Assembly: GCA_034401795.1 (NCBI GenBank) | Contig: CM067366.1 | Location: 69,060,014 to 69,124,013 of the forward strand | Direction: 5' to 3' | Length of the DNA stretch: 64,000 nt | Source of the DNA: Chaetoderma sp. LZ-2023a | Lineage: Eukaryota; Mollusca; Caudofoveata; Chaetodermatida; Chaetodermatidae | Shown here: in pieces, positions 41,401 to 54,008 of the stretch | How positions within the stretch are numbered: position 1 is the stretch's first letter | Layout: every line of letters begins with the position of its first letter | Notes under the pieces: generated by a model | The model's database searches: none | What the model saw: only the letters and a program-made list of their open reading frames with translations | What the model was told of the DNA's origin: nothing | Made by a program: the position numbers and the translations under genes

Positions 41401-44400
41401 CCCACACTGATTCATACTAGTGCCAGTGATCACCCACCCTGATTCATACTAGTGTCACTGATCACCCACCCTGATTCATACTAGTGTCAGCAATCACCCA
41501 CACTGATTCATACTAGTGTCAGTGATCACCCACACTGATTCATACTAGTGTCAGCAATCACCCACACTGATTCAGACTAGTGTCAGCGATCACCCACCCT
41601 GATTCATACTAGTGTCAGTGATCACCCACACTGATTCATAGTAGTGTCACTGATCACCCACACTGATTCATACTAGTGTCAGTGATCACCCACACTGATT
41701 CATACTAGTGTCAGTGATCACCCACACTGATTCATACTAGTGTCAGCGATCACCCACACTGATTCATAGTAGTGTCACTGATCACCCACACTGATTCATA
41801 CTAGTGTCAGTGATCACCCACACTGATTCATACTAGTGTCAGTGATCACCCACACTGATTCATACTAGTGTCAGTGATCACCCACACTGATTCATACTGG
41901 TGTCAGTGATCACCCACACTGATTCATACTAGTGTCAGTGATCACCCACACTGATTCATACTAGTGTCACTGATCACCCACACTGATTCATAGTAGTGTC
42001 AGCAATCACCCACACTGATTCATACTGGTGTCAGCAATCACCCACACTGATTCATACTAGTGTCAGCAATCACCCACACTGATTCAGACTAGTACCAGCA
42101 ATCACCCACACTGATTCATACTAGTGTCAGTGATCACCCACCCTGATTCATACTAGTGTCAGCAATCACCCACACTGATTCATACTAGTGTCAGTGATCA
42201 CCCACACTGATTCATACTAGTGTCAGCAATCACCCACACTGATTCAGACTAGTGTCAGTGATCACCCACACTGATTCATACTAGTGTCAGTGATCACCCA
42301 CACTGATTCATACTAGTATCAGCAATCACCCACACTGATTGATACTAGTGTCAGTGATCACCCACACTGATTCATACTAGTGTCAGTGATCACCCACACT
42401 GATTGATACTAGTGTCAGTGATCACCCACACTGATTGATACTAGTGTCAGTGATCACCACACTGATTCATACTAGTGTCAGTGATCACCCACACTGATTC
42501 ATACTAGTGTCAGCAATCACCCACACTGATTCATACTAGTGTCAGTGATCACCCACACTGATTCAGACTAGTACCAGCAATCACCCACACTGATTCATAC
42601 TAGTGCCAGTGATCACCCACCCTGATTCATACTAGTGTCACTGATCACCCACCCTGATTCATACTAGTGTCAGCAATCACCCACACTGATTCATACTAGT
42701 GTCAGTGATCACCCACACTGATTCATACTAGTGTCAGCAATCACCCACACTGATTCAGACTAGTGTCAGCGATCACCCACCCTGATTCATACTAGTGTCA
42801 GTGATCACCCACACTGTTTCATAGTAGTGTCACTGATCACCCACACTGATTCATACTAGTGTCAGTGATCACCCACACTGATTCATACTAGTGTCAGTGA
42901 TCACACACACTGATTCATACTAGTGTCAGCGATCACCCACAGCGATTCATAGTAGTGTCACTGATCACCCACACTGATTCATACTAGTGTCAGTGATCAC
43001 CCACACTGATTCATACTAGTGTCAGTGATCACCCACACTGATTCATACTAGTGTCAGTGATCACCCACACTGATTCATACTGGTGTCAGTGATCACCCAC
43101 ACTGATTCATACTAGTGTCAGTGATCACCCACACTGATTCATACTAGTGTCACTGATCACCCACACTGATTCATAGTAGTGTCAGCAATCACCCACACTG
43201 ATTCATACTGGTGTCAGCAATCACCCACACTGATTCATACTAGTGTCAGCAATCACCCACACTGATTCAGACTAGTACCAGCAATCACCCACACTGATTC
43301 ATACTAGTGTCAGTGATCACCCACCCTGATTCATACTAGTGTCAGCAATCACCCACACTGATTCATACTAGTGTCAGTGATCACCCACACTGATTCATAC
43401 TAGTCTCAGCAATCACCCACACTGATTCAGACTAGTGTCAGTGATCACCCACACTGATTCATACTAGTGTCAGTGATCACCCACACTGATTCATAGTAGT
43501 GCCAGTGATCACCCACACTGATTCATACTAGTGTCAGTGATCACCCACACTGATTCATACTGGTGTCAGTGATCACCCACCCTGATTCATACTAGTGTCA
43601 GTGATCACCCACACTGATTCATAGTAGTGTCACTGATCACCCACACTGATTCATACTAGTGTCAGTGATCACCCACACTGATTCATACTAGTGTCAGTGA
43701 TCACCCACACTGATTCATACTAGTGTCAGCGATCACCCACACTGATTCATAGTAGTGTCACTGATCACCCACACTGATTCATACTAGTGTCAGTGATCAC
43801 CCACACTGATTCATACTAGTGTCAGTGATCACCGACACTGATTCATACTAGTGTCAGTGATCACCCACACTGATTCATACTAGTGTCAGTGATCACCCAC
43901 ACTGATTCATACTAGTGTCAGTGATCACCCACACTGATTCATACTAGTGTCAGTGATCACCCACACTGATTCATACTAGTGTCAGTGATCACCCACACTG
44001 ATTCATACTGGTGTCAGTGATCACCCACACTGATTCATACTAGTGTCAGTGATCACCCACACTGATTCATACTGGTGTCAGTGATCACCCACACTGATTC
44101 ATACTGGTGTCACTGATCACCCACACTGATTCATACTGGTGTCAGTGATTACTCACACTGATTCATACTAGTGTCAGTGATCACCCACACTGATTCATAC
44201 TAGTGTCAGTGATCACCCACACTGATTCATACTAGTGTCAGCGATCACCCACACTGATTCATACTAGTGTCAGTGATCACCCACACTGATTCATACTAGT
44301 GTCAGTGATCACCCACACTGATTCATACTGGTGTCAGCGATCACCCACACTGATTCATACTAGTGTCAGTGATCACCCACACTGATTCATACTAGTGTCA

Positions 44401-46084
44401 GTGATCACCCACACTGATTCATACTGGTGTCAGCGATCACCCACACTGATTCATACTAGTGTCAGCGATCACCCACACTGATTCATACTGGTGTCAGCGA
44501 TCACCCACACTGATTCATACTAGTGTCAGTGATCACCCACACTGATTCATACTAGTGTCAGCGATTACCCAAACTGATTTAGACTAGTGTCAGCAATCAC
44601 CCACACTGATTCATAGTAGTGCCAGTGATCACCCACACTGATTCAGACTAGTGCCAGCAATCACCCACACTGATTCAGACTAGTGCCAGCAATCACCCAC
44701 ACTGATTCCTACTAGTGTCAGTGATCACCCACACTGATTCATACTAGTGTCAGTGATCACCGACACTGATTCATACTAGTGTCAGTGATCACCCACACTG
44801 ATTCATACTAGCGTCAGTGATCACCCACACTGATTCATAGTAGTGTCAGTGATCACCCACACTGATTCATACTAGTGTCAGTGATCACCCACACTGATTC
44901 ATAGTAGTGTCAGTGATCACCCACACTGATTCATACTAGTATCAGTGATCACCCACACCGATTCATACTAGCGTCAGTGATCACCCACACTGATTCATAG
45001 TAGTGTCAGTGATCACCCACACTGATTCATACTAGTGTCAGTGATCACCCACACTGATTCATACTAGTGTCAGTGATCACCCACACTGATTCATACTAGT
45101 GTCAGTGATCACCCACACTGATTCATACTAGTGTCGGTGATCACCCACACTGATTCAGACTAGTGTCAGCAATCACCCACACTGATTCATAGTAGTGTCA
45201 GTGATCACCCACACTGATTCAGACTAGTGCCAGTGATCACCCACACTGATTCATACTAGTGCCAGTGATCACCCACACTGATTCATACTAGTGCCAGTGA
45301 TCACCCACACTGATTCATACTAGTGTCAGCGATCACCCACACTGATTCATAGTAGTGTCAGTGATCACCCACACTGATTCAGACTAGTGCCAGTGATCAC
45401 CCACACTGATTCATACTAGTGCCAGTGATCACCCACACTGATTCATACTAGTGTCAGTGATCACCCACACTGATTCATACTAGTGCCAGTGATCACCCAC
45501 ACTGATTCATACTAGTGTCAGTGATCACCCACACTGATTCATACTAGTGTCAGTGATCACCCACACTGATTCATACTAGTGTCAGTGATCACCCACACTG
45601 ATTCATACTAGTGTCAGTGATCACCCACACTGATTCAGACTAGTGTCAGTGATCACCCACACTGATTCATACTAGTGTCAGTGATCACCCACACTGATTC
45701 ATACTAGTGTCAGTGATCACCCACACTGATTCAGACTAGTGTCAGTGATCACCCACACTGATTCAGACTAGTGCCAGTGATCACCCACACTGATTCATAC
45801 TAGTGTCAGTGATCACCCACACTGATTCATACTAGTGCCAGTGATCACCCACACTTATTCATACTGGTGTCAGTGATCACCCACACTGATTCATACTAGT
45901 GTCAGTGATCACCCACACTGATTCATAGTAGTGTCAGTGATCACCCACACTGATGTCAGTGATCACCCACACTGATTCATACTAGTGTCAGTGATCACCC
46001 ACACCGATTGATACTAGTATCAGCGATCACCCACACTGATTGATACTAGTATCAGCGATCACCCACACTGATTGATACTAGTGT
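38451..46084. repeat. 32-bp satellite, about 239 copies, with higher-order structure
   Basis: The unit is TCAGTGATCACCCACA followed by CTGATTCATACTAGTG. It contains palindromes TGATCA and ACTAGT, and CACTGA/TCAGTG form a small inverted pair. Typical variants are CAGCAATC, CAGACTAG, CATAGTAG, CACCCTG and CATACTGG. Variants recur in register: GTAAGC at 39183, 39855 and 40527 (672 bp, 21 monomers), and a block with a one-base deletion (GATCACCACACTG) at about 41266 and 42450 (1184 bp, 37 monomers). The array lies wholly within one PHKA intron. Stops in all frames rule out coding. Confidence 0.97.
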
Positions 46085-46360
46085 AGTATTTACAATTTTT
46101 ATTATTCATTCCCCAATTCATGAAATTTAATCATTAGCTACCTTATGTTGCTTGTTATTTATCAATTTTCTGGCTTTTCAGAACCCTTCCATTGATCATG
46201 TGACTGGTTCATTAGAGCGAATCATATCAGTAGAATGTTTACAAAAAGCTCAATCCCACTATAGACCTTTGCCTATGTTTCAATATACATAACAGGCTAC
46301 TAATAAGTCACAAGAGTTATGTCCCCCGACTCATGTGACATTGTAGCGATTTCCACATAC

Positions 46361-46516
46361 CCGTTCAAGCACTTTCCATACGCCCTCGTAGAAGCCAACA
46401 GGTGTTCTATTGAGCGATCCATCTAACCGTCTCCGCCGGATCCACTGTCCTTGACGATCAGCCGCCGCTTCATCCTCGTTCTCCTCCTCTTCAATGGTGG
46501 TGTCCATTGGGTAGAG
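46361..46516 (-). CDS. PHKA: phosphorylase b kinase regulatory subunit alpha, internal exon
   Basis: Acceptor TTCCACGCTTACAG (46517-46530) and donor CGG|GTATGTG (46360) bound 52 codons, phase 0 at both ends. The exon opens with an acidic patch ([12 protein letters not shown]) and then reads [20 protein letters not shown] and [13 protein letters not shown], the strongly conserved PHKA block before the C-terminal domain. The next exon is the microexon 38099-38046, across an 8261-bp intron of which 7634 bp are satellite. Upstream exons should lie at higher coordinates on this strand or beyond the window. Confidence 0.93.
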
Positions 46517-46671
46517 CTGTAAGCGTGGAACATGTGACGGGATGACATAGAAAATATAGTAATACAATTTTTTAAGATGACCTCATTGAATTAGACATTT
46601 TAAAATATTTCCCTCAGATTGGCTGGGCTTCATCAGCTATACTGCTCTCTGGTGGGTCTCGTTCATTCCTA

Positions 46672-46733
46672 AACTCGCTGAGATTCTCGCGGGATCAGGA
46701 CTGCCATAAACCAGTTGGAGTTCCAGTCCCTGG
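46672..46733. repeat. left member of an inverted pair flanking the hAT-like copy
   Basis: CTCGCTGAGATTCTCGCGGGATCAGGA and GGAGTTCCAGTCCCTGG recur in inverse orientation at about 48488-48548. They may be ends of an older element into which the hAT-like copy inserted. Confidence 0.5.
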
Positions 46734-48231
46734 TAGGCTTGCATGATTTTTGTTTTGAAACATCGTGCTCGATTTTGTAAAAATTACGTTTTTCGATTAG
46801 ATCGTAGGTCCAAATTCTCAAAGTATAAAACGGAGTAATGCGACAAGTCATGAAAACTGGGACTGGGAATTGCCAAAGATGATGTAACGGCCGCAGTCAG
46901 TCGGGTTTGAGTTGGGTTTGGTACCCAAATACGCAGGTACTATTGATTAAACAAGTGTTTTGTCTTTGCAATACATGTCCCCTATCTGGTGATATAAATC
47001 TTTAGAAATTGAGTCGAAAACTCCATTAATAATTGACAGAAGCAGCTGAAACTCAAAACCGATCTGTAACTTCTCATCACAAAGCAATATACCAAGTTTC
47101 AGTTAGATATGGTGAAGGAGAACGGAAGTCTGGAAAACTGATATTTTTGTATTTCATAAGTCGAAAGGGGATGTAACTCGATAAAAAATTGACAGAAACA
47201 CCTGAAAAGCGAACTTGATCTGTAACTTCTCATACCAGAGCAATGTACCAATTTTCAGTTGAATATCCTGAAGGCGTGCGAAAGAAAGTGTGGGAAAACT
47301 GATATTTTGCATATTGCATAAGTCGAAAGGGGGCATAAAAAATTGACGCAACCGCCTGAAAGTCAAACTTGCTCTGTAACTTCTCATAACAAAGCAATGT
47401 ACCAATTCTCAGTAGTTTATCTTGAAGGGGTGCGAAAAAAGTGCGTAAAACCAACTGTGACTGACAGATGGAGAGCAATCCTGTAGTCACCCCGTTTTAC
47501 CAGTAGGGGACTAGACACGCCATACCACATTAGAAATACACATTCATATCTGCATTGTTGTTGGGGTGGGCAAATTTATGAGATTAATTACAGCGACGTT
47601 CAACGCATGAACTGTGGCGTACTATAGTTGACTATCTATCGGTCAAATGCACCTACGATTACCTAACATTCCTAATCCAAAAATGTTGCGCTCGACTGGC
47701 AAATACTGGACTATTAAATAATTATTGTATGAGAATGCGCAGTTTATAGTTGCTTTCAGAATGCCAGAAAAATCAACAGAACGTTCCAAATACAACAATC
47801 TGGAATATTGTTGCTTTATTTTCTTTAATTAGACATGACAACCGAATCAACAAAGAAAAATAATTACACCGCCTGACCTTGTTATTATGTTTGCTGTCAA
47901 TCGCTGATTATTGCCAACACTCCACACCTAAGTATATATTCGGTATTTCATGACAGACTCGGGGTCTGCAGCGAATGAAAGAAAATTATATGGCGATTCG
48001 AAGGATTAACTAAATGGTTTTCTCAATGACAAAGGCATTACCTCACTATTGTTAGCTTGTTTATCATAGCGCTTAGTGTTGTGGCACGATGGAATATAAA
48101 CACAATGAACACATGCCTAAATTGATTATAATTGTACTCCTGTACTGCTAAAATCTGAGGTTTCAAAATATTGTATTAGGCTCAGATTTTCCACAATTTT
48201 TTTGATAAAATCGGAAAATTGCGCAAGTCTA
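46734..48231. mobile_element. hAT-like non-autonomous element, copy 2, with 8-bp target duplication
   Basis: It starts TAGGCTTGCATGATTTTTG and ends (read inwards) TAGACTTGCGCAATTTTCCG. It is flanked on both sides by GTCCCTGG (46726-46733 and 48232-48239), the 8-bp duplication typical of hAT transposition. It is related to 35365-36421 in reverse orientation but carries an extra tandem block in the middle. No transposase frame is present. Confidence 0.78.
47020..47470. repeat. three tandem monomers of about 150 bp inside the hAT-like copy
   Basis: Each has AAATTGACAGAA, TGATCTGTAACTTCTCAT, AAAGCAATGTACCAA and CATAAGTCGAAAGGGG, with starts near 47030, 47190 and 47338. The short open frames seen across it follow the repeat and are not genes. 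Confidence 0.7.
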
Positions 48232-48559
48232 GTCCCTGGGCTCTGTTCATGGTCCACTTGCACTATTGGATCTGTATGGCCTCATAAATCTTTCATTTAC
48301 CAGAGCGTTCTGTTGTTAATATTTTGATGTTATCCATGCTTATTTGACGTGTGTTCACAGCAGTGTACATATATTTCAGACAAGACCCTGGTCTGGTGTT
48401 CTTTGACTCTCACGCCCAATGCTCTGCCATGGCCAAATGAAACGTTCACAGCGCCATACAGATGAAGGAGCGCAAAACATCAATGAACTATTCCAGGTAC
48501 GGGAACTCCCACAATCCTGATCCCGCGAGATCTCGCCGAGTCTTGAAATGAAGGAGACA

Positions 48560-48770
48560 CACCATCTATCTAACATTCTGAAAAAGATTTGACTGAAGAT
48601 CCTTGATGCAACAACTGTCAATCAAATTGTTGTCAAAATGCCCAGCAGGATTTCAATGTAGTAACACACACTGATATTTTGAGCAATCAATTGACAGTCG
48701 TTGCTGATCAATGCAGCAACAACTTTATCGACTTCTTAGAGTAATCAGTTTCAGAATTTGAATATCGTTA
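48560..48770. repeat. two degenerate P2-like foldbacks
   Basis: TTTGACTGAAGATCC..CAACTGTCAATCAAATTG (48570-48640) and ATTGACAGTCGTTGCTGATCAATGCAGCAAC (48690-48760) are related to P2 by arm sequence. Confidence 0.5.
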
Positions 48771-48779
48771 GCTAGCAGC

Positions 48780-49135
48780 TCCACACATAGAATTAATTAG
48801 GCCTATGCCATATATACGTAATCAAGATCAGTGTGAAATGTGTTCTAAACTGCTCAATCAGTATGTAAGCGTGTCACTGCATGTGGGCTCATGCATTGAG
48901 CTTGTGTAAGTACTTGGTCGACTTAATCATCATCTAGGGAATATATATTTTATGTCAAATTTCGATTACATATACGGCAGGCAATGATAGTAAATGCATG
49001 TCTAAGGGCCCACGTGAAAATGTACTAGAAGTACGGCCAGATACCCCAACAATCATCAGGTCTGGCATTAATGTGACAAGAGCGGGCATTTGACCAGGCA
49101 CCTGCCACCCCGCTGTTACAAACATATCTTTAACT
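48780..49135. other. no gene recognised
   Basis: Nothing beyond AT-rich sequence. Confidence 0.35.
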
Positions 49136-49139
49136 CACC

Positions 49140-50600
49140 TACTTCGATGCACAATTTCTTTTGGCGGGGTAAACAAGAGGTCCAAGGGCCTGTGATGCTC
49201 ACCTGGACCATTAGCATTTGAAGCATTTGCATTTAAATAAACATGATTCATTACATTAAACAAAATGGGAAAACCAAATTTTCACAGGAAAAATCTACCA
49301 AAGTAGTAAGGAGAAGAAGCAGTTTGACAATTTCCCATAAATTTGTAATAAAATGTAAGATTTTTACCCAAAAAATTTGATCAATCAAAATTCTGAATGC
49401 AAGTTCAAAAGCCTATGATCATAGGATCCTTTTGGCCATATTTGCTTGAAATCCGTTAAGTTGACAAGAATAAGCAATTTGACAATTTCCGGTAAATTTG
49501 TCATAAAATCTAAGATTTTGAACCAAAAAATTTGATGAATCAAAATTCTGAATGGAATTCTAAAGCCTATGACTATAGGATCCTTTCAGCCAAACTTCGT
49601 TCAAATCGGTCAGAATGGTGAGGAGAAGCTATTAGACAATTTCCAGTACATTTTTCATAAAATCGAAGATTTTCACCCAAAAAGTCGATGAATCAAAATT
49701 CCAAATGGATGTTCTAGAGGCTATGACCATAGGATCCTTTATTGATTGAAATCGCTCAGCATGATAAGGAGAAGAAGCAATTTGACAATTTAAGTTTTTT
49801 TCAAAAAATTGATGAGTCAAAATTATAAATAGATCTTCTGGAGCCTACAACCATAGGGTCCTTTCAGCCAAATTTGGTTGAAATATGACTAGCAGCTATG
49901 GAGGAGTAGCATTTTGACTATTTCCAGTAAATTTGTCATAAAATCTAAGATTTTTACCCAAAAAATTGATGAATCAAAATTCCAAATGGATGTTATAGAG
50001 CCTACGACAATAGGATCCTTTCAGCCAAATTTTGTTGAATCGCTCAGAATAAGAAGCAGCAATTTGACAATTTCCGGTACATTTTTCATAAAATCTAAGA
50101 TGTTCACCACAAAAAATTGATGAATCAAAATTGCAAATGGAATTCTAGAGCTTATGACCATAGGATCCTTTCAGCCAAACTTCGTTGAAATCGCTCAGAA
50201 TGGTAAGGAGAAGCAATTTGACAATTTCCGGTACATTTTTCATAAAATCTCAGATTTTCACCCAAAAAATTGATGAATCAAAATTCTAAATAGACCTTCT
50301 GGAGCATACAACCATAGGGTCCATTCAGCCAAATTTTGTTGAAATCGCTCAGAATGGTAAGGAGAAGCAATTTGTCAATTTCAGGTACATTTTTCATAAA
50401 ATCTAAGATTTTCACCCAAAACATGGATGAATCAAAATTCCGTATTGAAGTTCTGGAGCTTACGACCATAGGGTTGTTCTAGCCAAATTTGGTTGAAATC
50501 GGCCAAGTCTTTAATGAGTGTCTTAAAGCAAAAGTTGATGGACGGATGATCACCACGGCATAAGCTCACTTGGCCCTTTGGGCCAGGTGAACTAAAAAAA
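49140..50600. repeat. mobile repeat with eight monomers of about 150 bp
   Basis: The start TTTGGCGGGGTAAACAAGAGG and GCTCACCTGGACCATTAGCATT leads into monomers beginning AAAAAATTGATGAATCAAAATTC at about 49372, 49528, 49677, 49805, 49962, 50115, 50266 and 50418. The end has GTTGATGGACGGATG and GGCATAAGCTCACTTGGCCC. It is the same family as 20405-21740 and 57990-58590. Confidence 0.82.
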
Positions 50601-51345
50601 ACCCTGAACATTTATAAAACAAAAGGCACAAGGGGCGGCATGTATCACTCAGCTGGAACATTAGCAGTTCAAGTGACATGTTCTACATGTAGAGCCTTAT
50701 ACATTTTTTTGCCAGGAATTTTTCCGTTCTGGAGAAACGGTGAAATTTAAGTATTAAAATTACAAATTGTGCCCAGGCATTTTAGGAGTAACATTGTTAA
50801 CGTTTTCTGGATATCTTTTGACATCCAAGATGGCGGCCAAAAGAATTTATCAATCAAATTTCTGCATAGGTTTTCTGAACCTGCCAACCATGTCTTTCCA
50901 GCCAAGTTTGGTTGACATAGGCTGACACTTCAATGACGAGTCATCTACTAACCTATTTTGTGGACATTTTCTGAAATCAAAGAGCTCAACAAATGAGAAT
51001 GGACAAATAACTACAAAGTAATTATTCAAAAATAAATACATACAAAATTCAATTACGTTAAACAACACCAAACCGATAAAATGCAGCAACTAACTGTTTA
51101 TTATGTTTATGCTTATGTTTATTATATTTATGCACATCATTTTGCATAGGAAAGGCTTTGCAGGTGGGGAAAAGGCAATATCATGATTCTTTAAGCGTTT
51201 TGAGTCTTCAAGCACATGTCTTAAAGAATGATTATCTAGCGGCTATAGGAGGCAGTCCTTGGCTTCATAACAGCTGAGACTAAGTTATTGATTAACCCTT
51301 TCACCGATAAATTCCCTATTTCTCATTTTCAAGGCAAACATACAC
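50601..51345. other. no gene recognised
   Basis: One further partial monomer of the preceding family lies near 50830-50950 (GGCGGCCAAAAGAATTTATC). Otherwise no feature is supported. Confidence 0.4.
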
Positions 51346-51349
51346 AAAA

Positions 51350-51432
51350 ACTGTTGAATACTTTGAAATTAATTTGACTGGAAGCCAGCGAAGTCATCAA
51401 TGACTTCCAGTCAAATTGATTTCAAAATATTC
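51350..51432. repeat. P2 foldback
   Basis: GTTGAATACTTTGAAATTAATTTGACTGG is paired with GACTTCCAGTCAAATTGATTTCAAAATATTC; the core is GAAGCCAGCGAAGTC. Confidence 0.75.
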
Positions 51433-51609
51433 AGCATAATAAGTTTTATATCGTAAAGAATTTACTTTTTCAGGCATTTTAATGGTTAATAGATACGTGG
51501 TGATGCTATGCTTGCAGTGTTAGCAAAGGCTGGAAAGTTATGAGATTAGCAGAGCGAGCAGTGATGATTAGATGGTGTATGGAATGGTGAGCATGATTGA
51601 CAGATGCAT

Positions 51610-52400
51610 AAATGAATGCGCTAATAGAGGAATCAAATCTGTCACTCAATATATAAAAGCTCATAATCAATTACATCACATATTAGTTGACGTCACAATC
51701 ATGACATATCTAGCTCCATCATGAACAATGAATGGTCAGTCAAATTGGTTACAAAATATTCAACAAATACCTTGAAATTGGGATTCTAGAAATGCAGGGT
51801 TCAAAGTATATACATCGATACCAACACGCGTTAAGCATGGGTGGATATTAACTAGAAAGAGGTGCGGCATAGCTAGAAATTGATCCCCTATAGTGGGATG
51901 CATGTCTAGCTATTCCCCGCCTATATCTAGCTAAGCTCCGCCCACTTTGTATGCATGTTTGAATTGATTTGAACACTATCGAGCCCTGAATTACCAGAAT
52001 CCCAATTTTAAAGTAGCTATACAGATAAGCTGTTAAGTATTTTGAAACTAATTTGACTGGGTTTCAAATTAGTTTCAGATTTGACTGGGTTTCAAATTAG
52101 TTTCAAAATATTAAACAATGTTTATTAAATTGTTAATTCACCAAAGACATATAATTCAGCTGGTTACTGTCAGACAAGACCTACGTCATTTGATTGTGAC
52201 ATCAACTAACAAGTGACATATTTTGATTATGATGTCAGATATTTGAGTAACAGATCTGATCCCTCCATTAACAGATAGATTGATGAATGAACTGATAACA
52301 ACAGCAGACAGTCTCCACATCACTGCATAGAATAACAAGTTGAGCTCTGCAAACGGCATATAATACCACGCCATGATGACAAACCAATGAGTGAGCGCTA
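51610..52400. repeat. inverted pair of P2-containing dispersed repeats
   Basis: The left copy (GTCACTCAATATATAAAAGC, TTAGTTGACGTCACAATC) and the right copy in opposite orientation (GATTGTGACATCAACTAAC, GATGTCAGATATTTGAGTAACAG) meet near 51900-51950, where GCGGCATAGCTAG and CTAGCTAAGCTCCGCCC face each other. A P2 palindrome with a duplicated core lies at 52030-52110. Confidence 0.7.
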
Positions 52401-52439
52401 TCAGAAAATATTTATTTCTTCCTCAGACTCAGAGCAGTT

Positions 52440-53160
52440 ATCCTTATGAAGTGTCAAAGTGATCTGTTAAATGGTCAAGGAGTTATCATCCAGAAACTAA
52501 TTTTCAAGATGGCCACCGGTGACTGGCGGTCATATTGGATTTGGGATTATCGTAAACTTCGATGAATTTCTTCACCAGACGTAGCCCAACCACCCTATGA
52601 AGCGATCCAATAAAGGGTTACGGCGATATCATCCAGAAACCAATTTTCAAGATGACAGCCTGTGGCTGGCGGCCATCTTGGCACTCGGATCATCGTCAAT
52701 TTGGCTAGGTTTCTTCCCCAGACCTAGTCCAACCCCCCTACGAAGTTTCAAAGCGATCTGATAAACGGGAACAGAGTTATCATCCGGAAACCAATTTTCA
52801 AGATGGCCGCTGGTGGCCCTCTTGAATTTTGGATCATTATCAATTTCGATAGGTTTCTTCCCCAGATCTAATCCAACCACCCTATGAGGTTTCAAAGCGA
52901 TCCGATAAACACTAACAGAGTTATCATCTGGAAACCAATTTTTAAGCCAGCGGCGGCCATCTTGGATTTCGGATCATCAATTTCGATAGGTTTCTTCCCC
53001 AGCCCTAGTCCAACTACCATATTAAGTTTCAAAGCCATCCAACAAAGGGTAACTGAGTTATCATCCGGAAACCACTCTGCCACGCACCCGTCTACCCGCC
53101 AGCCCAGACCGCGCCATGACATAATACCATGACAAATTTTTTGGCGGGGTATAAAAACCG
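52440..53160. repeat. tandem array of about 145-bp monomers, five copies
   Basis: Monomers with CCCCAGACCTAGTCCAACC, GTTATCATCCGGAAACC, AATTTTCAAGATGGCCGCC and GGATCATCGTCAATTT restart at about 52573, 52716, 52861 and 52999. The array ends in GCGCCATGACATAATACCATG and TTTTTTGGCGGGGTA. Sequence differs from the 49-50 kb family, but period and terminal GGCGGGGTA are shared. Confidence 0.8.
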
Positions 53161-53254
53161 TGAGCAAGGAATATTTAGAAAACTAAACGGTAACCATTTC
53201 AACCATCAATTTAGACTTTAGAGTATCTCACTTTAAGAGTAAACATCTTATCTT

Positions 53255-53340
53255 TAAGGTGTTGAAACCTTTGAAATTGATTTTACAAGAAACTGTTGAC
53301 GTCAATATATTAAAGACAAATTAGTTACAAAATATACAAC
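53255..53340. repeat. eroded P2 foldback
   Basis: GGTGTTGAAACCTTTGAAATTG and AAATTAGTTACAAAATATACAAC are the remaining arms. Confidence 0.5.
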
Positions 53341-53771
53341 AGAATATCTCTAAAATCCATATATTCCGATGCACAGACACAAAGTGGATAATACAGGCTC
53401 TTGATACAAATCTGCATTTGAATGGGTCCAATGAAAAAAACGTCTTACAAATGCCATAACTAGTTTTAGTACCGTCTGTCTTCCAGAAGAGTAACTGTTG
53501 ATGTGTTTCAGCAAATCTTTCTTATAATCCAAAAAACATATGCTGAGGGAACTGTATTTTTTTTACAAGTCTGATATACATCTATCAAGAGGTAACAAAC
53601 ATACTAGCAAAATTACGATAAAGAGATGGATAGACAAATCATTACAACAATGAATTTATGTAAATTTCAAATAATTTTGTTAACTGTACTATTTTAAGTC
53701 GCAAAACCTGAGCATCAATTCAAGCTTGAAAGCTCTTAATGTGCTGTAATTATATGTTAATGACAGCTTAA

Positions 53772-54008
53772 CACTCAAGCTGGCCAAAACGTTTTCTGCA
53801 GTGGTCCAGAATACTATGGCTATTTGCAGAATGAGATAACTATTTTTGAAAATTTACCACTGGAATGACTGGCGCGATAACCGAGCCAGTCATTCCAGAG
53901 GTAAATTTTCAAAAGACAATCTTCTAGAAACAGTCTTCTATTGGTATGCAAATGAACATTTTCTATGAGAAAACCTAAATTTTCTTGCAAAATTTGAGGA
54001 TAAAAGGG
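53772..54008. repeat. P1 palindrome
   Basis: CACTCAAGCTGGCCAAAACG ... GACTGGCGCGATAACCGAGCCAGTC ... TTTGAGGATAAAAGGG. It has the second end type of the family (ACACTCAAGCTGGCC). Confidence 0.78.

Noticed and set aside
38451..46084. Possible CRISPR-like array (regular 32-bp repeats)
   Set aside because: The repeats are directly adjacent with no unique spacers, no cas genes are nearby, and the array lies in an animal gene intron. It is a satellite.
28521..46516. Phosphorylase kinase beta subunit in place of alpha
   Set aside because: RTP in LNRTP recalls the beta subunit, but QGQWx[29 protein letters not shown] and the MECAIS end all fit alpha better.
47154..47490. Two overlapping minus-strand frames of about 85 codons
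   Set aside because: They follow the 150-bp tandem monomers inside the hAT-like copy; the repeated FCYEKLQ-type text is a product of the repeat.
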